Assembly (NCBI GenBank): GCA_963995525.1
Contig: CAXEFP010000902.1
Location: forward strand, 682,001-746,000
From: Escarpia spicata
Taxonomy: Eukaryota > Annelida > Polychaeta > Sabellida > Siboglinidae
Direction: 5' to 3'
Length of the DNA: 64,000 nt
Numbering within the stretch: the first letter of the stretch is position 1; each line of letters begins with the position of its first letter. The position numbers and the translations under genes were made by a program. A model generated the notes under the pieces. It saw only the letters and a list, made by a program, of their open reading frames with translations, was not told the origin of the DNA and searched no databases. Below, one piece after another: positions 22,330-37,804 of the stretch.

Positions 22330-22533
22330 GGATCCTGAATGTGGTCTTACCCCAAATAGATGTTCTGCATGTTACAAATCTTCACGAAGGCTAGACTGAT
22401 ATCAAGCTACACACATAACTAGATTAACCACAAATGGGAATGCATATTACCGTTTTATCTCCGTCACGTAAGTTACAAGAACATATTACGTAAGTTATAG
22501 GTGTGAAAACTCATCCCCATTTGATGTTTTATC

Positions 22534-25500
22534 TTGTCTAAAGCAGCAGTACATTCAGTACTCACGAGACAACCATGTCCCATATCAAAGTGTTCGAACA
22601 AAATTTATGCATATCACAGCAAAACGGTATTTGTAGTGCACTTTTTTCGGCGGACGGATCCTAATGTGGTCTTACCCCAAATAGATGTTTTGCATGTTAC
22701 AAATCTTCACGAAGGCTAGACTGATATCAAGCTATACACATAACTAGATTAATCACAAATAGGAATGCATGTTACCGTTTTATCTCCGTCATGTAAGTTA
22801 CAAGAACATATTACGTAAGTTATAGTTGTGAAAACTCATCCCCATTTGATGTTTTATTTTGTCTAAAGCAGCAGAACATTCAGTACTCACGAGACAAACA
22901 TGTCCCATGTCAAAGTGTTCGAACACAATTAATGCATATCACAGCAAAACGGTATTTGTAGTGCATTTTTTTCGGTGGACGGATCCTTAATGTGGTCTTA
23001 CCCCAAATATATGTTTTGCATGTTACAAATCTTCACGAAGGCTAGACTGATATCAAGCTACACACATAACTATATTAACCACAAACGGGAATGCATGTTA
23101 CCGTTTTATCTCCGTCACGTAAGTTACAAGAACATATTACGTAAGTTGTAGGTGTGAAAACTCATCCACATTTGATGTTTTATATTGTCTAAAGCAGCAG
23201 TACATTCAGTACTCACGAGACAAACATGTCCCATATCAAAGTGTTCAAACAAAATTTATGCATATCACAGAAAACGGTATATTAAGTGCACTTTTTCGGC
23301 AGACGGATCCTGAATGTGGTCTTACCCCAAATAGATGTTTTGCAGGTTACAAAACTTCACGAAGGCTAGACTGATATCAAGCCACACACATAACTAGATT
23401 AGCCACACATGGGAATGCATGTTACCGTTTTATCTCCGTCACGTAAGTTACAAGAACATATTACGTAAGTTATAGGTGTGAAAACTCATCCCCATTTGAT
23501 GTTTTATCTTGTCTAAAGCAGCAGTACATTCAGTACTCACGAGACAAACATGTCCCATATCAAAGTGTTCGAACAACATTTATGCATATCACAGAAAACG
23601 GTATGTTAAGTGCACTTTTTCGGCAGACGGATCCTGAATGTGGTCTTACCCCAAATAGATGTTCTGCATGTTACAAATCTTCACGAAGGCTAGACTGATA
23701 TCAAGCTACACACATAACTAGATTAACCACAAATGGGAATGCATATTACCGTTTTATCTCCGTCACGTAAGTTACAAGAACATATTACGTAAGTTATAGG
23801 TGAGAAAACTCATCCCCATTTGATGTTTTATCTTGTCTAAAGCAGCAGTACATTCAGTACTCACGAGACAACCATGTCCCATATCAAAGTGTTCGAACAA
23901 AATTTATGCATATCACAGCAAAACGGTATTTGTAGTGCACTTTTTTCGGCGGACGGATCCTAATGTGGTCTTACCCCAAATAGATGTTTTGCATGTTACA
24001 AATCTTCACGAAGGCTAGACTGATATCAAGCTACACACATAGCTATATTAATCACAAACGGGAATGCATGTTACCGTTTTATCTCCGTCACGTAAGTTAC
24101 AAGAACATATTACGTAAGTTATAGGTGTGAAAACTCATCCCCATTTGATGTTTTATCTTGTCTAAAGCAGCAGTACATTCAGTACTCACGAGACAACCAT
24201 GTCCCATATCAAAGTGTTCGAACAAAATTTATGCATATCACAGCAAAACGGTATTTGTAGTGCACTTTTTTCGGCGGACGGATCCTAATGTGGTCTTACC
24301 CCAAATAGATGTTTTGCATGTTACAAATCTTCACGAAGGCTAGACTGATATCAAGCTATACACATAACTAGATTAATCACAAATAGGAATGCATGTTACC
24401 GTTTTATCTCCGTCATGTAAGTTACAAGAACATATTACGTAAGTTATAGTTGTGAAAACTCATCCCCATTTGATGTTTTATTTTGTCTAAAGCAGCAGAA
24501 CATTCAGTACTCACGAGACAAACATGTCCCATGTCAAAGTGTTCGAACACAATTAATGCATATCACAGCAAAACGGTATTTGTAGTGCATTTTTTTCGGT
24601 GGACGGATCCTTAATGTGGTCTTACCCCAAATATATGTTTTGCATGTTACAAATCTTCACGAAGGCTAGACTGATATCAAGCTACACACATAACTATATT
24701 AACCACAAACGGGAATGCATGTTACCGTTTTATCTCCGTCACGTAAGTTACAAGAACATATTACGTAAGTTGTAGGTGTGAAAACTCATCCACATTTGAT
24801 GTTTTATATTGTCTAAAGCAGCAGTACATTCAGTACTCACGAGACAAACATGTCCCATATCAAAGTGTTCAAACAAAATTTATGCATATCACAGAAAACG
24901 GTATATTAAGTGCACTTTTTCGGCAGACGGATCCTGAATGTGGTCTTACCCCAAATAGATGTTTTGCAGGTTACAAAACTTCACGAAGGCTAGACTGATA
25001 TCAAGCCACACACATAACTAGATTAGCCACACATGGGAATGCATGTTACCGTTTTATCTCCGTCACGTAAGTTACAAGAACATATTACGTAAGTTATAGG
25101 TGTGAAAACTCATCCCCATTTGATGTTTTATCTTGTCTAAAGCAGCAGTACATTCAGTACTCACGAGACAAACATGTCCCATATCAAAGTGTTCGAACAA
25201 CATTTATGCATATCACAGAAAACGGTATGTTAAGTGCACTTTTTCGGCAGACGGATCCTGAATGTGGTCTTACCCCAAATAGATGTTCTGCATGTTACAA
25301 ATCTTCACGAAGGCTAGACTGATATCAAGCTACACACATAACTAGATTAACCACAAATGGGAATGCATATTACCGTTTTATCTCCGTCACGTAAGTTACA
25401 AGAACATATTACGTAAGTTATAGGTGAGAAAACTCATCCCCATTTGATGTTTTATCTTGTCTAAAGCAGCAGTACATTCAGTACTCACGAGACAACCATG

Positions 25501-25763
25501 TCCCATATCAAAGTGTTCGAACAAAATTTATGCATATCACAGCAAAACGGTATTTGTAGTGCACTTTTTTCGGCGGACGGATCCTAATGTGGTCTTACCC
25601 CAAATAGATGTTTTGCATGTTACAAATCTTCACGAAGGCTAGACTGATATCAAGCTACACACATAGCTATATTAATCACAAACGGGAATGCATGTTACCG
25701 TTTTATCTCCGTCACGTAAGTTACAAGAACATATTACGTAAGTTATAGGTGTGAAAACTCATC
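22534..25763 (+). repeat. 5-monomer (1624-bp) tandem duplication in the 325-bp array
   Basis: 22534-24157 and 24158 to about 25763 match at an offset of 1624 bp. Shared marks include AAATAGGAATGC (22757, 24381), GTTATAGTTGTG (22818, 24442), TTTTTTTCGGTGGACGG (22966, 24590), AAGTTGTAGG (23146, 24770), TGTTCAAACAAAA (23243, 24867) and TTATAGGTGAGAAA (23796, 25420). The match ends where the second copy switches to CATCCACATTTG. Confidence 0.85.
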
Positions 25764-28700
25764 CACATTTGATGTTTTATATTGTCTAAAGCAGCAGTAC
25801 ATTCAGCACTCACGAGACAAACATGTCCTATATCAAAGTGTTCAAACAAAATTTATGCATATCACAGAAAACGGTATATTAAGTGCACTTTTTCGGCAGA
25901 CGGATCCTGAATGTGGTCTTACCCCAAATAGATGTTCTGCATGGTACAAATCTTCACGAAGGCTAGACTTATATCAAGCTACACACATAACTATATTAAC
26001 CACAAACGGGAATGCATGTTACCGTTTTATCTCCGTCACTTAAGTTACAAGAACATATTACGTAAGTTATAGGTGTGAAAACTTATCCCCATTTGATGTT
26101 TTATCTTGTCTAAAGCAGCAGTACATTCAGTACTCACGAGACAAACATGTCCCATGTCAAAGTGTTCGAACAAAATGTATGCATATAACAGCAAAACGGT
26201 ATTTGTAGTGCACTTTTTTTGGCGGACGGATCCTTAATGTGGTCTTACCCCAAATAGATGTTCTGCATGGTACAAATCTTCACGAAGGCTAGACTTATAT
26301 CAAGCTACACACATAACTATATTAACCACAAACGGGAATGCATGTTACCGTTTTATCTCCGTCACTTAAGTTACAAGAACATATTACGTAAGTTATAGGT
26401 GTGAAAACTCATCCCCATTTGATGTTTTATCTTGTCTAAAGCAGCAGTACATTCAGTACTCACGAGACAAACATGTCCCATGTCAAAGTGTTCGAACAAA
26501 ATGTATGCATATAACAGCAAAACGGTATTTGTAGTGCACTTTTTTTGGCGGACGGATCCTTAATGTGGTCTTACCCCAAATCTATGTTTTGCATGTTACA
26601 AATCTTCACGAAGGCTAGACTGTTATCAAGCTACACACATAAATAGATTAACCACAAATGGGAATGCATGTTACCGTTTTATCTCCGTCACGTAAGTTAC
26701 AAGAACATATTACGTAAGTTATAGGTGTGAAAACTCATCCCCATTTGATGTTTTATCTTGTCTAAAGGAGCAGTACGTTCAGTACTCACGAGACAAACAT
26801 GTCCCATGTCAAAGTGTTCGAACAAAATTTATGCATTTCACAGCAAAACGGTATTTGTAGTGCATTTTTTTTGGCGGACGGATCCTTAATGTAGTCTTAC
26901 CCCAAATATAAGTTTTGCATGTTACAAATCTTCACGAAGGCTAAACTGTTATCAAGCTACACACATAATTAGATTAACCACAAATGGGAATGCATGTTAC
27001 CGTTTTATCTCCGTCACGTAAGTTACAAAAACATATTACGTAAGTTATAGGTGTGAAAACTAATCCCCATTTGATGTTTTATCTAGTCTATAGCAGCAGT
27101 ACATTCAGTACTCACGAGACAAACATGTCCCATGTCAAAGTGTTCGAACAAAATTTATGCATATCACAGAAAACGGTATTTGTAGTGCACTTTTTTCGGC
27201 GGACGGATCCTTAATGTGTTCTTACCCCAAATAGATGTTTTGCAGGTTACAAAACTTCACGAAGGCTAGACTGATATCAAGCCACACACATAACTAGATT
27301 AGCCACACATGGGAATGCATGTTACCGTTTTATCTCCGTCACGTAAGTTACAAGAACATATTACGTAAGTTATAGGTGTGAAAACTCATCCCCATTTGAT
27401 GTTTTATCTTGTCTAAAGCACCAGTACATTCAGTACTCACGAGACAAACATGTCCCATATCAAAGTGTTCGAACAAAATTTATGCATATCACAGAAAACG
27501 GTATGTTAAGTGCACTTTTTCGGCAGACGGATCCTGAATGTGGTCTTACCCCAAATAGATGTTCTGCATGTTACAAATCTTCACGAAGGCTAGACTGATA
27601 TCAAGCTACACACATAACTAGATTAACCACAAATGGGAATGCATATTACCGTTTTATCTCCGTCACGTAAGTTACAAGAACATATTACGTAAGTTATAGG
27701 TGAGAAAACTCATCCCCATTTGATGTTTTATCTTGTCTAAAGCAGCAGTACATTCAGTACTCACGAGACAACCATGTCCCATATCAAAGTGTTCGAACAA
27801 AATTTATGCATATCACAGCAAAACGGTATTTGTAGTGCACTTTTTTCGGCGGACGGATCCTAATGTGGTCTTACCCCAAATAGATGTTTTGCATGTTACA
27901 AATCTTCACGAAGGCTAGACTGATATCAAGCTACACACATAGCTATATTAACCACAAACGGGAATGCATGTTACCGTTTTATCTCCGTCACGTAAGTTAC
28001 AAGAACATATTACGTAAGTTATAGGTGTGAAAACTCATCCCCATTTGATGTTTTATATTGTCTAAAGCAGCAGTACATTCAGTACTCACGAGACAAACAT
28101 GTCCTATATCAAAGTGTTCAAACAAAATTTATGCATATCACAGAAAACGGTATTTTAAGTGCACTTTTTCGGCAGACGGATCCTGAATGTGGTCTTACCC
28201 CAAATAGATGTTCTGCATGGTACAAATCTTCACGAAGGCTAGACTTATATCAAGCTACACACATAACTATATTAACCACAAACGGGAATGCATGTTACCG
28301 TTTTATCTCCGTCACTCAAGTTACAAGAACATATTACGTAAGTTATAGGTGTGAAAACTCATCCCCATTTGATGTTTTATCTTGTCTAAAGCAGCAGTAC
28401 ATTCAGTACTCACGAGACAAACATGTCCCATATCAAAGTGTTCGAACAACATTTATGCATATCACAGAAAACGGTATGTTAAGTGCACTTTTTCGGCAGA
28501 CGGATCCTGAATGTGGTCTTACCCCAAATAGATGTTCTGCATGTTACAAATCTTCACGAAGGCTAGACTGATATCAAGCTACACACATAACTAGATTAAC
28601 CACAAATGGGAATGCATATTACCGTTTTATCTCCGTCACGTAAGTTACAAGAACATATTACGTAAGTTATAGGTGAGAAAACTCATCCCCATTTGATGTT

Positions 28701-28997
28701 TTATCTTGTCTAAAGCAGCAGTACATTCAGTACTCACGAGACAACCATGTCCCATATCAAAGTGTTCGAACAAAATTTATGCATATCACAGCAAAACGGT
28801 ATTTGTAGTGCACTTTTTTCGGCGGACGGATCCTAATGTGGTCTTACCCCAAATAGATGTTTTGCATGTTACAAATCTTCACGAAGGCTAGACTGATATC
28901 AAGCTACACACATAGCTATATTAATCACAAACGGGAATGCATGTTACCGTTTTATCTCCGTCACGTAAGTTACAAGAACATATTACGTAAGTTATAG
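23512..28997 (+). repeat. 18-monomer-offset block, copy 1 (partner 29360-34845)
   Basis: Matches 29360-34845 at an offset of 5848 bp (18 monomers) over about 5.5 kb, with very few differences seen: CATCCCCATTTG versus CATCCACATTTG at 28042 / 33890, and CGAACAAAATTT versus CGAACCAAATTT near 27471 / 33319. It includes part of the 1624-bp duplication, so it arose later. It also contains the unit type with TAGTCTTACC, ATAAGTTTTGC and GGCTAAACTGTTATC (about 26880-26950). Confidence 0.85.
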
Positions 28998-29359
28998 TTG
29001 TGAAAACTCATCCCCATTTGATGTTTTATTTTGTCTAAAGCAGCAGAACATTCAGTACTCACGAGACAAACATGTCCCATGTCAAAGTGTTCGAACACAA
29101 TTAATGCATATCACAGCAAAACGGTATTTGTAGTGCATTTTTTTCGGTGGACGGATCCTTAATGTGGTCTTACCCCAAATATATGTTTTGCATGTTACAA
29201 ATCTTCACGAAGGCTAGACTGATATCAAGCTACACACATAACTATATTAACCACAAACGGGAATGCATGTTACCGTTTTATCTCCGTCACGTAAGTTACA
29301 AGAACATATTACGTAAGTTATAGGTGTGAAAACTCATCCCCATTTGATGTTTTATATTG

Positions 29360-32300
29360 TCTAAAGCAGCAGTACATTCAGTACTCACGAGACAAACATG
29401 TCCCATATCAAAGTGTTCGAACAACATTTATGCATATCACAGAAAACGGTATGTTAAGTGCACTTTTTCGGCAGACGGATCCTGAATGTGGTCTTACCCC
29501 AAATAGATGTTCTGCATGTTACAAATCTTCACGAAGGCTAGACTGATATCAAGCTACACACATAACTAGATTAACCACAAATGGGAATGCATATTACCGT
29601 TTTATCTCCGTCACGTAAGTTACAAGAACATATTACGTAAGTTATAGGTGAGAAAACTCATCCCCATTTGATGTTTTATCTTGTCTAAAGCAGCAGTACA
29701 TTCAGTACTCACGAGACAACCATGTCCCATATCAAAGTGTTCGAACAAAATTTATGCATATCACAGCAAAACGGTATTTGTAGTGCACTTTTTTCGGCGG
29801 ACGGATCCTAATGTGGTCTTACCCCAAATAGATGTTTTGCATGTTACAAATCTTCACGAAGGCTAGACTGATATCAAGCTACACACATAGCTATATTAAT
29901 CACAAACGGGAATGCATGTTACCGTTTTATCTCCGTCACGTAAGTTACAAGAACATATTACGTAAGTTATAGGTGTGAAAACTCATCCCCATTTGATGTT
30001 TTATCTTGTCTAAAGCAGCAGTACATTCAGTACTCACGAGACAACCATGTCCCATATCAAAGTGTTCGAACAAAATTTATGCATATCACAGCAAAACGGT
30101 ATTTGTAGTGCACTTTTTTCGGCGGACGGATCCTAATGTGGTCTTACCCCAAATAGATGTTTTGCATGTTACAAATCTTCACGAAGGCTAGACTGATATC
30201 AAGCTATACACATAACTAGATTAATCACAAATAGGAATGCATGTTACCGTTTTATCTCCGTCATGTAAGTTACAAGAACATATTACGTAAGTTATAGTTG
30301 TGAAAACTCATCCCCATTTGATGTTTTATTTTGTCTAAAGCAGCAGAACATTCAGTACTCACGAGACAAACATGTCCCATGTCAAAGTGTTCGAACACAA
30401 TTAATGCATATCACAGCAAAACGGTATTTGTAGTGCATTTTTTTCGGTGGACGGATCCTTAATGTGGTCTTACCCCAAATATATGTTTTGCATGTTACAA
30501 ATCTTCACGAAGGCTAGACTGATATCAAGCTACACACATAACTATATTAACCACAAACGGGAATGCATGTTACCGTTTTATCTCCGTCACGTAAGTTACA
30601 AGAACATATTACGTAAGTTGTAGGTGTGAAAACTCATCCACATTTGATGTTTTATATTGTCTAAAGCAGCAGTACATTCAGTACTCACGAGACAAACATG
30701 TCCCATATCAAAGTGTTCAAACAAAATTTATGCATATCACAGAAAACGGTATATTAAGTGCACTTTTTCGGCAGACGGATCCTGAATGTGGTCTTACCCC
30801 AAATAGATGTTTTGCAGGTTACAAAACTTCACGAAGGCTAGACTGATATCAAGCCACACACATAACTAGATTAGCCACACATGGGAATGCATGTTACCGT
30901 TTTATCTCCGTCACGTAAGTTACAAGAACATATTACGTAAGTTATAGGTGTGAAAACTCATCCCCATTTGATGTTTTATCTTGTCTAAAGCAGCAGTACA
31001 TTCAGTACTCACGAGACAAACATGTCCCATATCAAAGTGTTCGAACAACATTTATGCATATCACAGAAAACGGTATGTTAAGTGCACTTTTTCGGCAGAC
31101 GGATCCTGAATGTGGTCTTACCCCAAATAGATGTTCTGCATGTTACAAATCTTCACGAAGGCTAGACTGATATCAAGCTACACACATAACTAGATTAACC
31201 ACAAATGGGAATGCATATTACCGTTTTATCTCCGTCACGTAAGTTACAAGAACATATTACGTAAGTTATAGGTGAGAAAACTCATCCCCATTTGATGTTT
31301 TATCTTGTCTAAAGCAGCAGTACATTCAGTACTCACGAGACAACCATGTCCCATATCAAAGTGTTCGAACAAAATTTATGCATATCACAGCAAAACGGTA
31401 TTTGTAGTGCACTTTTTTCGGCGGACGGATCCTAATGTGGTCTTACCCCAAATAGATGTTTTGCATGTTACAAATCTTCACGAAGGCTAGACTGATATCA
31501 AGCTACACACATAGCTATATTAATCACAAACGGGAATGCATGTTACCGTTTTATCTCCGTCACGTAAGTTACAAGAACATATTACGTAAGTTATAGGTGT
31601 GAAAACTCATCCACATTTGATGTTTTATATTGTCTAAAGCAGCAGTACATTCAGCACTCACGAGACAAACATGTCCTATATCAAAGTGTTCAAACAAAAT
31701 TTATGCATATCACAGAAAACGGTATATTAAGTGCACTTTTTCGGCAGACGGATCCTGAATGTGGTCTTACCCCAAATAGATGTTCTGCATGGTACAAATC
31801 TTCACGAAGGCTAGACTTATATCAAGCTACACACATAACTATATTAACCACAAACGGGAATGCATGTTACCGTTTTATCTCCGTCACTTAAGTTACAAGA
31901 ACATATTACGTAAGTTATAGGTGTGAAAACTTATCCCCATTTGATGTTTTATCTTGTCTAAAGCAGCAGTACATTCAGTACTCACGAGACAAACATGTCC
32001 CATGTCAAAGTGTTCGAACAAAATGTATGCATATAACAGCAAAACGGTATTTGTAGTGCACTTTTTTTGGCGGACGGATCCTTAATGTGGTCTTACCCCA
32101 AATAGATGTTCTGCATGGTACAAATCTTCACGAAGGCTAGACTTATATCAAGCTACACACATAACTATATTAACCACAAACGGGAATGCATGTTACCGTT
32201 TTATCTCCGTCACTTAAGTTACAAGAACATATTACGTAAGTTATAGGTGTGAAAACTCATCCCCATTTGATGTTTTATCTTGTCTAAAGCAGCAGTACAT

Positions 32301-34845
32301 TCAGTACTCACGAGACAAACATGTCCCATGTCAAAGTGTTCGAACAAAATGTATGCATATAACAGCAAAACGGTATTTGTAGTGCACTTTTTTTGGCGGA
32401 CGGATCCTTAATGTGGTCTTACCCCAAATCTATGTTTTGCATGTTACAAATCTTCACGAAGGCTAGACTGTTATCAAGCTACACACATAAATAGATTAAC
32501 CACAAATGGGAATGCATGTTACCGTTTTATCTCCGTCACGTAAGTTACAAGAACATATTACGTAAGTTATAGGTGTGAAAACTCATCCCCATTTGATGTT
32601 TTATCTTGTCTAAAGGAGCAGTACGTTCAGTACTCACGAGACAAACATGTCCCATGTCAAAGTGTTCGAACAAAATTTATGCATTTCACAGCAAAACGGT
32701 ATTTGTAGTGCATTTTTTTTGGCGGACGGATCCTTAATGTAGTCTTACCCCAAATATAAGTTTTGCATGTTACAAATCTTCACGAAGGCTAAACTGTTAT
32801 CAAGCTACACACATAATTAGATTAACCACAAATGGGAATGCATGTTACCGTTTTATCTCCGTCACGTAAGTTACAAAAACATATTACGTAAGTTATAGGT
32901 GTGAAAACTAATCCCCATTTGATGTTTTATCTAGTCTATAGCAGCAGTACATTCAGTACTCACGAGACAAACATGTCCCATGTCAAAGTGTTCGAACAAA
33001 ATTTATGCATATCACAGAAAACGGTATTTGTAGTGCACTTTTTTCGGCGGACGGATCCTTAATGTGTTCTTACCCCAAATAGATGTTTTGCAGGTTACAA
33101 AACTTCACGAAGGCTAGACTGATATCAAGCCACACACATAACTAGATTAGCCACACATGGGAATGCATGTTACCGTTTTATCTCCGTCACGTAAGTTACA
33201 AGAACATATTACGTAAGTTATAGGTGTGAAAACTCATCCCCATTTGATGTTTTATCTTGTCTAAAGCACCAGTACATTCAGTACTCACGAGACAAACATG
33301 TCCCATATCAAAGTGTTCGAACCAAATTTATGCATATCACAGAAAACGGTATGTTAAGTGCACTTTTTCGGCAGACGGATCCTGAATGTGGTCTTACCCC
33401 AAATAGATGTTCTGCATGTTACAAATCTTCACGAAGGCTAGACTGATATCAAGCTACACACATAACTAGATTAACCACAAATGGGAATGCATATTACCGT
33501 TTTATCTCCGTCACGTAAGTTACAAGAACATATTACGTAAGTTATAGGTGAGAAAACTCATCCCCATTTGATGTTTTATCTTGTCTAAAGCAGCAGTACA
33601 TTCAGTACTCACGAGACAACCATGTCCCATATCAAAGTGTTCGAACAAAATTTATGCATATCACAGCAAAACGGTATTTGTAGTGCACTTTTTTCGGCGG
33701 ACGGATCCTAATGTGGTCTTACCCCAAATAGATGTTTTGCATGTTACAAATCTTCACGAAGGCTAGACTGATATCAAGCTACACACATAGCTATATTAAC
33801 CACAAACGGGAATGCATGTTACCGTTTTATCTCCGTCACGTAAGTTACAAGAACATATTACGTAAGTTATAGGTGTGAAAACTCATCCACATTTGATGTT
33901 TTATATTGTCTAAAGCAGCAGTACATTCAGTACTCACGAGACAAACATGTCCTATATCAAAGTGTTCAAACAAAATTTATGCATATCACAGAAAACGGTA
34001 TTTTAAGTGCACTTTTTCGGCAGACGGATCCTGAATGTGGTCTTACCCCAAATAGATGTTCTGCATGGTACAAATCTTCACGAAGGCTAGACTTATATCA
34101 AGCTACACACATAACTATATTAACCACAAACGGGAATGCATGTTACCGTTTTATCTCCGTCACTCAAGTTACAAGAACATATTACGTAAGTTATAGGTGT
34201 GAAAACTCATCCCCATTTGATGTTTTATCTTGTCTAAAGCAGCAGTACATTCAGTACTCACGAGACAAACATGTCCCATATCAAAGTGTTCGAACAACAT
34301 TTATGCATATCACAGAAAACGGTATGTTAAGTGCACTTTTTCGGCAGACGGATCCTGAATGTGGTCTTACCCCAAATAGATGTTCTGCATGTTACAAATC
34401 TTCACGAAGGCTAGACTGATATCAAGCTACACACATAACTAGATTAACCACAAATGGGAATGCATATTACCGTTTTATCTCCGTCACGTAAGTTACAAGA
34501 ACATATTACGTAAGTTATAGGTGAGAAAACTCATCCCCATTTGATGTTTTATCTTGTCTAAAGCAGCAGTACATTCAGTACTCACGAGACAACCATGTCC
34601 CATATCAAAGTGTTCGAACAAAATTTATGCATATCACAGCAAAACGGTATTTGTAGTGCACTTTTTTCGGCGGACGGATCCTAATGTGGTCTTACCCCAA
34701 ATAGATGTTTTGCATGTTACAAATCTTCACGAAGGCTAGACTGATATCAAGCTACACACATAGCTATATTAATCACAAACGGGAATGCATGTTACCGTTT
34801 TATCTCCGTCACGTAAGTTACAAGAACATATTACGTAAGTTATAG
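29360..34845 (+). repeat. 18-monomer-offset block, copy 2
   Basis: Partner of 23512-28997. The two are separated by about one monomer (28998-29359). The match ends at 34846, where this copy has TATAGGTG and copy 1 has TATAGTTG. The right part (from about 31031) is also the source of the 3249-bp tandem duplication. The first 4.5 kb (29357-33875) is repeated again at 37805-42323. Confidence 0.85.
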
Positions 34846-37528
34846 GTGTGAAAACTCATCCACATTTGATGTTTTATATTGTCTAAAGCAGCAGTACATT
34901 CAGCACTCACGAGACAAACATGTCCTATATCAAAGTGTTCAAACAAAATTTATGCATATCACAGAAAACGGTATATTAAGTGCACTTTTTCGGCAGACGG
35001 ATCCTGAATGTGGTCTTACCCCAAATAGATGTTCTGCATGGTACAAATCTTCACGAAGGCTAGACTTATATCAAGCTACACACATAACTATATTAACCAC
35101 AAACGGGAATGCATGTTACCGTTTTATCTCCGTCACTTAAGTTACAAGAACATATTACGTAAGTTATAGGTGTGAAAACTTATCCCCATTTGATGTTTTA
35201 TCTTGTCTAAAGAAGCAGTACATTCAGTACTCACGAGACAAACATGTCCCATGTCAAAGTGTTCGAACAAAATGTATGCATATAACAGCAAAACGGTATT
35301 TGTAGTGCACTTTTTTTGGCGGACGGATCCTTAATGTGGTCTTACCCCAAATAGATGTTCTGCATGGTACAAATCTTCACGAAGGCTAGACTTATATCAA
35401 GCTACACACATAACTATATTAACCACAAACGGGAATGCATGTTACCGTTTTATCTCCGTCACTTAAGTTACAAGAACATATTACGTAAGTTATAGGTGTG
35501 AAAACTCATCCCCATTTGATGTTTTATCTTGTCTAAAGCAGCAGTACATTCAGTACTCACGAGACAAACATGTCCCATGTCAAAGTGTTCGAACAAAATG
35601 TATGCATATAACAGCAAAACGGTATTTGTAGTGCACTTTTTTTGGCGGACGGATCCTTAATGTGGTCTTACCCCAAATCTATGTTTTGCATGTTACAAAT
35701 CTTCACGAAGGCTAGACTGTTATCAAGCTACACACATAAATAGATTAACCACAAATGGGAATGCATGTTACCGTTTTATCTCCGTCACGTAAGTTACAAG
35801 AACATATTACGTAAGTTATAGGTGTGAAAACTCATCCCCATTTGATGTTTTATCTTGTCTAAAGGAGCAGTACGTTCAGTACTCACGAGACAAACATGTC
35901 CCATGTCAAAGTGTTCGAACAAAATTTATGCATTTCACAGCAAAACGGTATTTGTAGTGCATTTTTTTTGGCGGACGGATCCTTAATGTAGTCTTACCCC
36001 AAATATAAGTTTTGCATGTTACAAATCTTCACGAAGGCTAAACTGTTATCAAGCTACACACATAATTAGATTAACCACAAATGGGAATGCATGTTACCGT
36101 TTTATCTCCGTCACGTAAGTTACAAAAACATATTACGTAAGTTATAGGTGTGAAAACTAATCCCCATTTGATGTTTTATCTAGTCTATAGCAGCAGTACA
36201 TTCAGTACTCACGAGACAAACATGTCCCATGTCAAAGTGTTCGAACAAAATTTATGCATATCACAGAAAACGGTATTTGTAGTGCACTTTTTTCGGCGGA
36301 CGGATCCTTAATGTGTTCTTACCCCAAATAGATGTTTTGCAGGTTACAAAACTTCACGAAGGCTAGACTGATATCAAGCCACACACATAACTAGATTAGC
36401 CACACATGGGAATGCATGTTACCGTTTTATCTCCGTCACGTAAGTTACAAGAACATATTACGTAAGTTATAGGTGTGAAAACTCATCCCCATTTGATGTT
36501 TTATCTTGTCTAAAGCACCAGTACATTCAGTACTCACGAGACAAACATGTCCCATATCAAAGTGTTCGAACAAAATTTATGCATATCACAGAAAACGGTA
36601 TGTTAAGTGCACTTTTTCGGCAGACGGATCCTGAATGTGGTCTTACCCCAAATAGATGTTCTGCATGTTACAAATCTTCACGAAGGCTAGACTGATATCA
36701 AGCTACACACATAACTAGATTAACCACAAATGGGAATGCATATTACCGTTTTATCTCCGTCACGTAAGTTACAAGAACATATTACGTAAGTTATAGGTGA
36801 GAAAACTCATCCCCATTTGATGTTTTATCTTGTCTAAAGCAGCAGTACATTCAGTACTCACGAGACAACCATGTCCCATATCAAAGTGTTCGAACAAAAT
36901 TTATGCATATCACAGCAAAACGGTATTTGTAGTGCACTTTTTTCGGCGGACGGATCCTAATGTGGTCTTACCCCAAATAGATGTTTTGCATGTTACAAAT
37001 CTTCACGAAGGCTAGACTGATATCAAGCTACACACATAGCTATATTAACCACAAACGGGAATGCATGTTACCGTTTTATCTCCGTCACGTAAGTTACAAG
37101 AACATATTACGTAAGTTATAGGTGTGAAAACTCATCCACATTTGATGTTTTATATTGTCTAAAGCAGCAGTACATTCAGTACTCACGAGACAAACATGTC
37201 CTATATCAAAGTGTTCAAACAAAATTTATGCATATCACAGAAAACGGTATTTTAAGTGCACTTTTTCGGCAGACGGATCCTGAATGTGGTCTTACCCCAA
37301 ATAGATGTTCTGCATGGTACAAATCTTCACGAAGGCTAGACTTATATCAAGCTACACACATAACTATATTAACCACAAACGGGAATGCATGTTACCGTTT
37401 TATCTCCGTCACTCAAGTTACAAGAACATATTACGTAAGTTATAGGTGTGAAAACTCATCCCCATTTGATGTTTTATCTTGTCTAAAGCAGCAGTACATT
37501 CAGTACTCACGAGACAAACATGTCCCAT
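31031..37528 (+). repeat. 10-monomer (3249-bp) tandem duplication in the 325-bp array
   Basis: 31031-34279 and 34280-37528 are adjacent and match at an offset of 3249 bp. Shared marks include CAGCACTCACGAG (31654, 34903), GTCCTATATC (31674, 34923), AAATCTATG (32427, 35676), CATTTCACAG (32682, 35931) and CACTCAAGTTAC (34161, 37410). The match ends at 37529 (CCCATGTC versus CCCATATC). The left edge lies within about 115 bp of shared sequence. One difference is AAGCAGCAG at 31967 versus AAGAAGCAG at 35216. Confidence 0.85.
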
Positions 37529-37804
37529 GTCAAAGTGTTCGAACAAAATGTATGCATATAACAGCAAAACGGTATTTGTAGTGCACTTTTTTTGGCGGAC
37601 GGATCGTTAATGTGGTCTTACCCCAAATAGATGTTCTGCATGGTACAAATCTTCACGAAGGCTAGACTTATATCAAGCTACACACATAACTATATTAACC
37701 ACAAACGGGAATGCATGTTACCGTTTTATCTCCGTCACTTAAGTTACAAGAACATATTACGTAAGTTATAGGTGTGAAAACTCATCCCCATTTGATGTTT
37801 TATC

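Noticed and set aside
22534..22719. A 61-codon frame recurring about 25 times in the 325-bp array
   Set aside because: It starts at TTG, lies within one satellite unit, is copied only because the satellite is copied, and is broken by indels in many units.
28131..28571. 146-codon ATG-initiated frame (also at 33979-34419)
   Set aside because: It spans more than one 325-bp unit and depends on a CACTCAAG variant removing a TAA stop. Neighbouring units have the stop. There is no sign of coding constraint.
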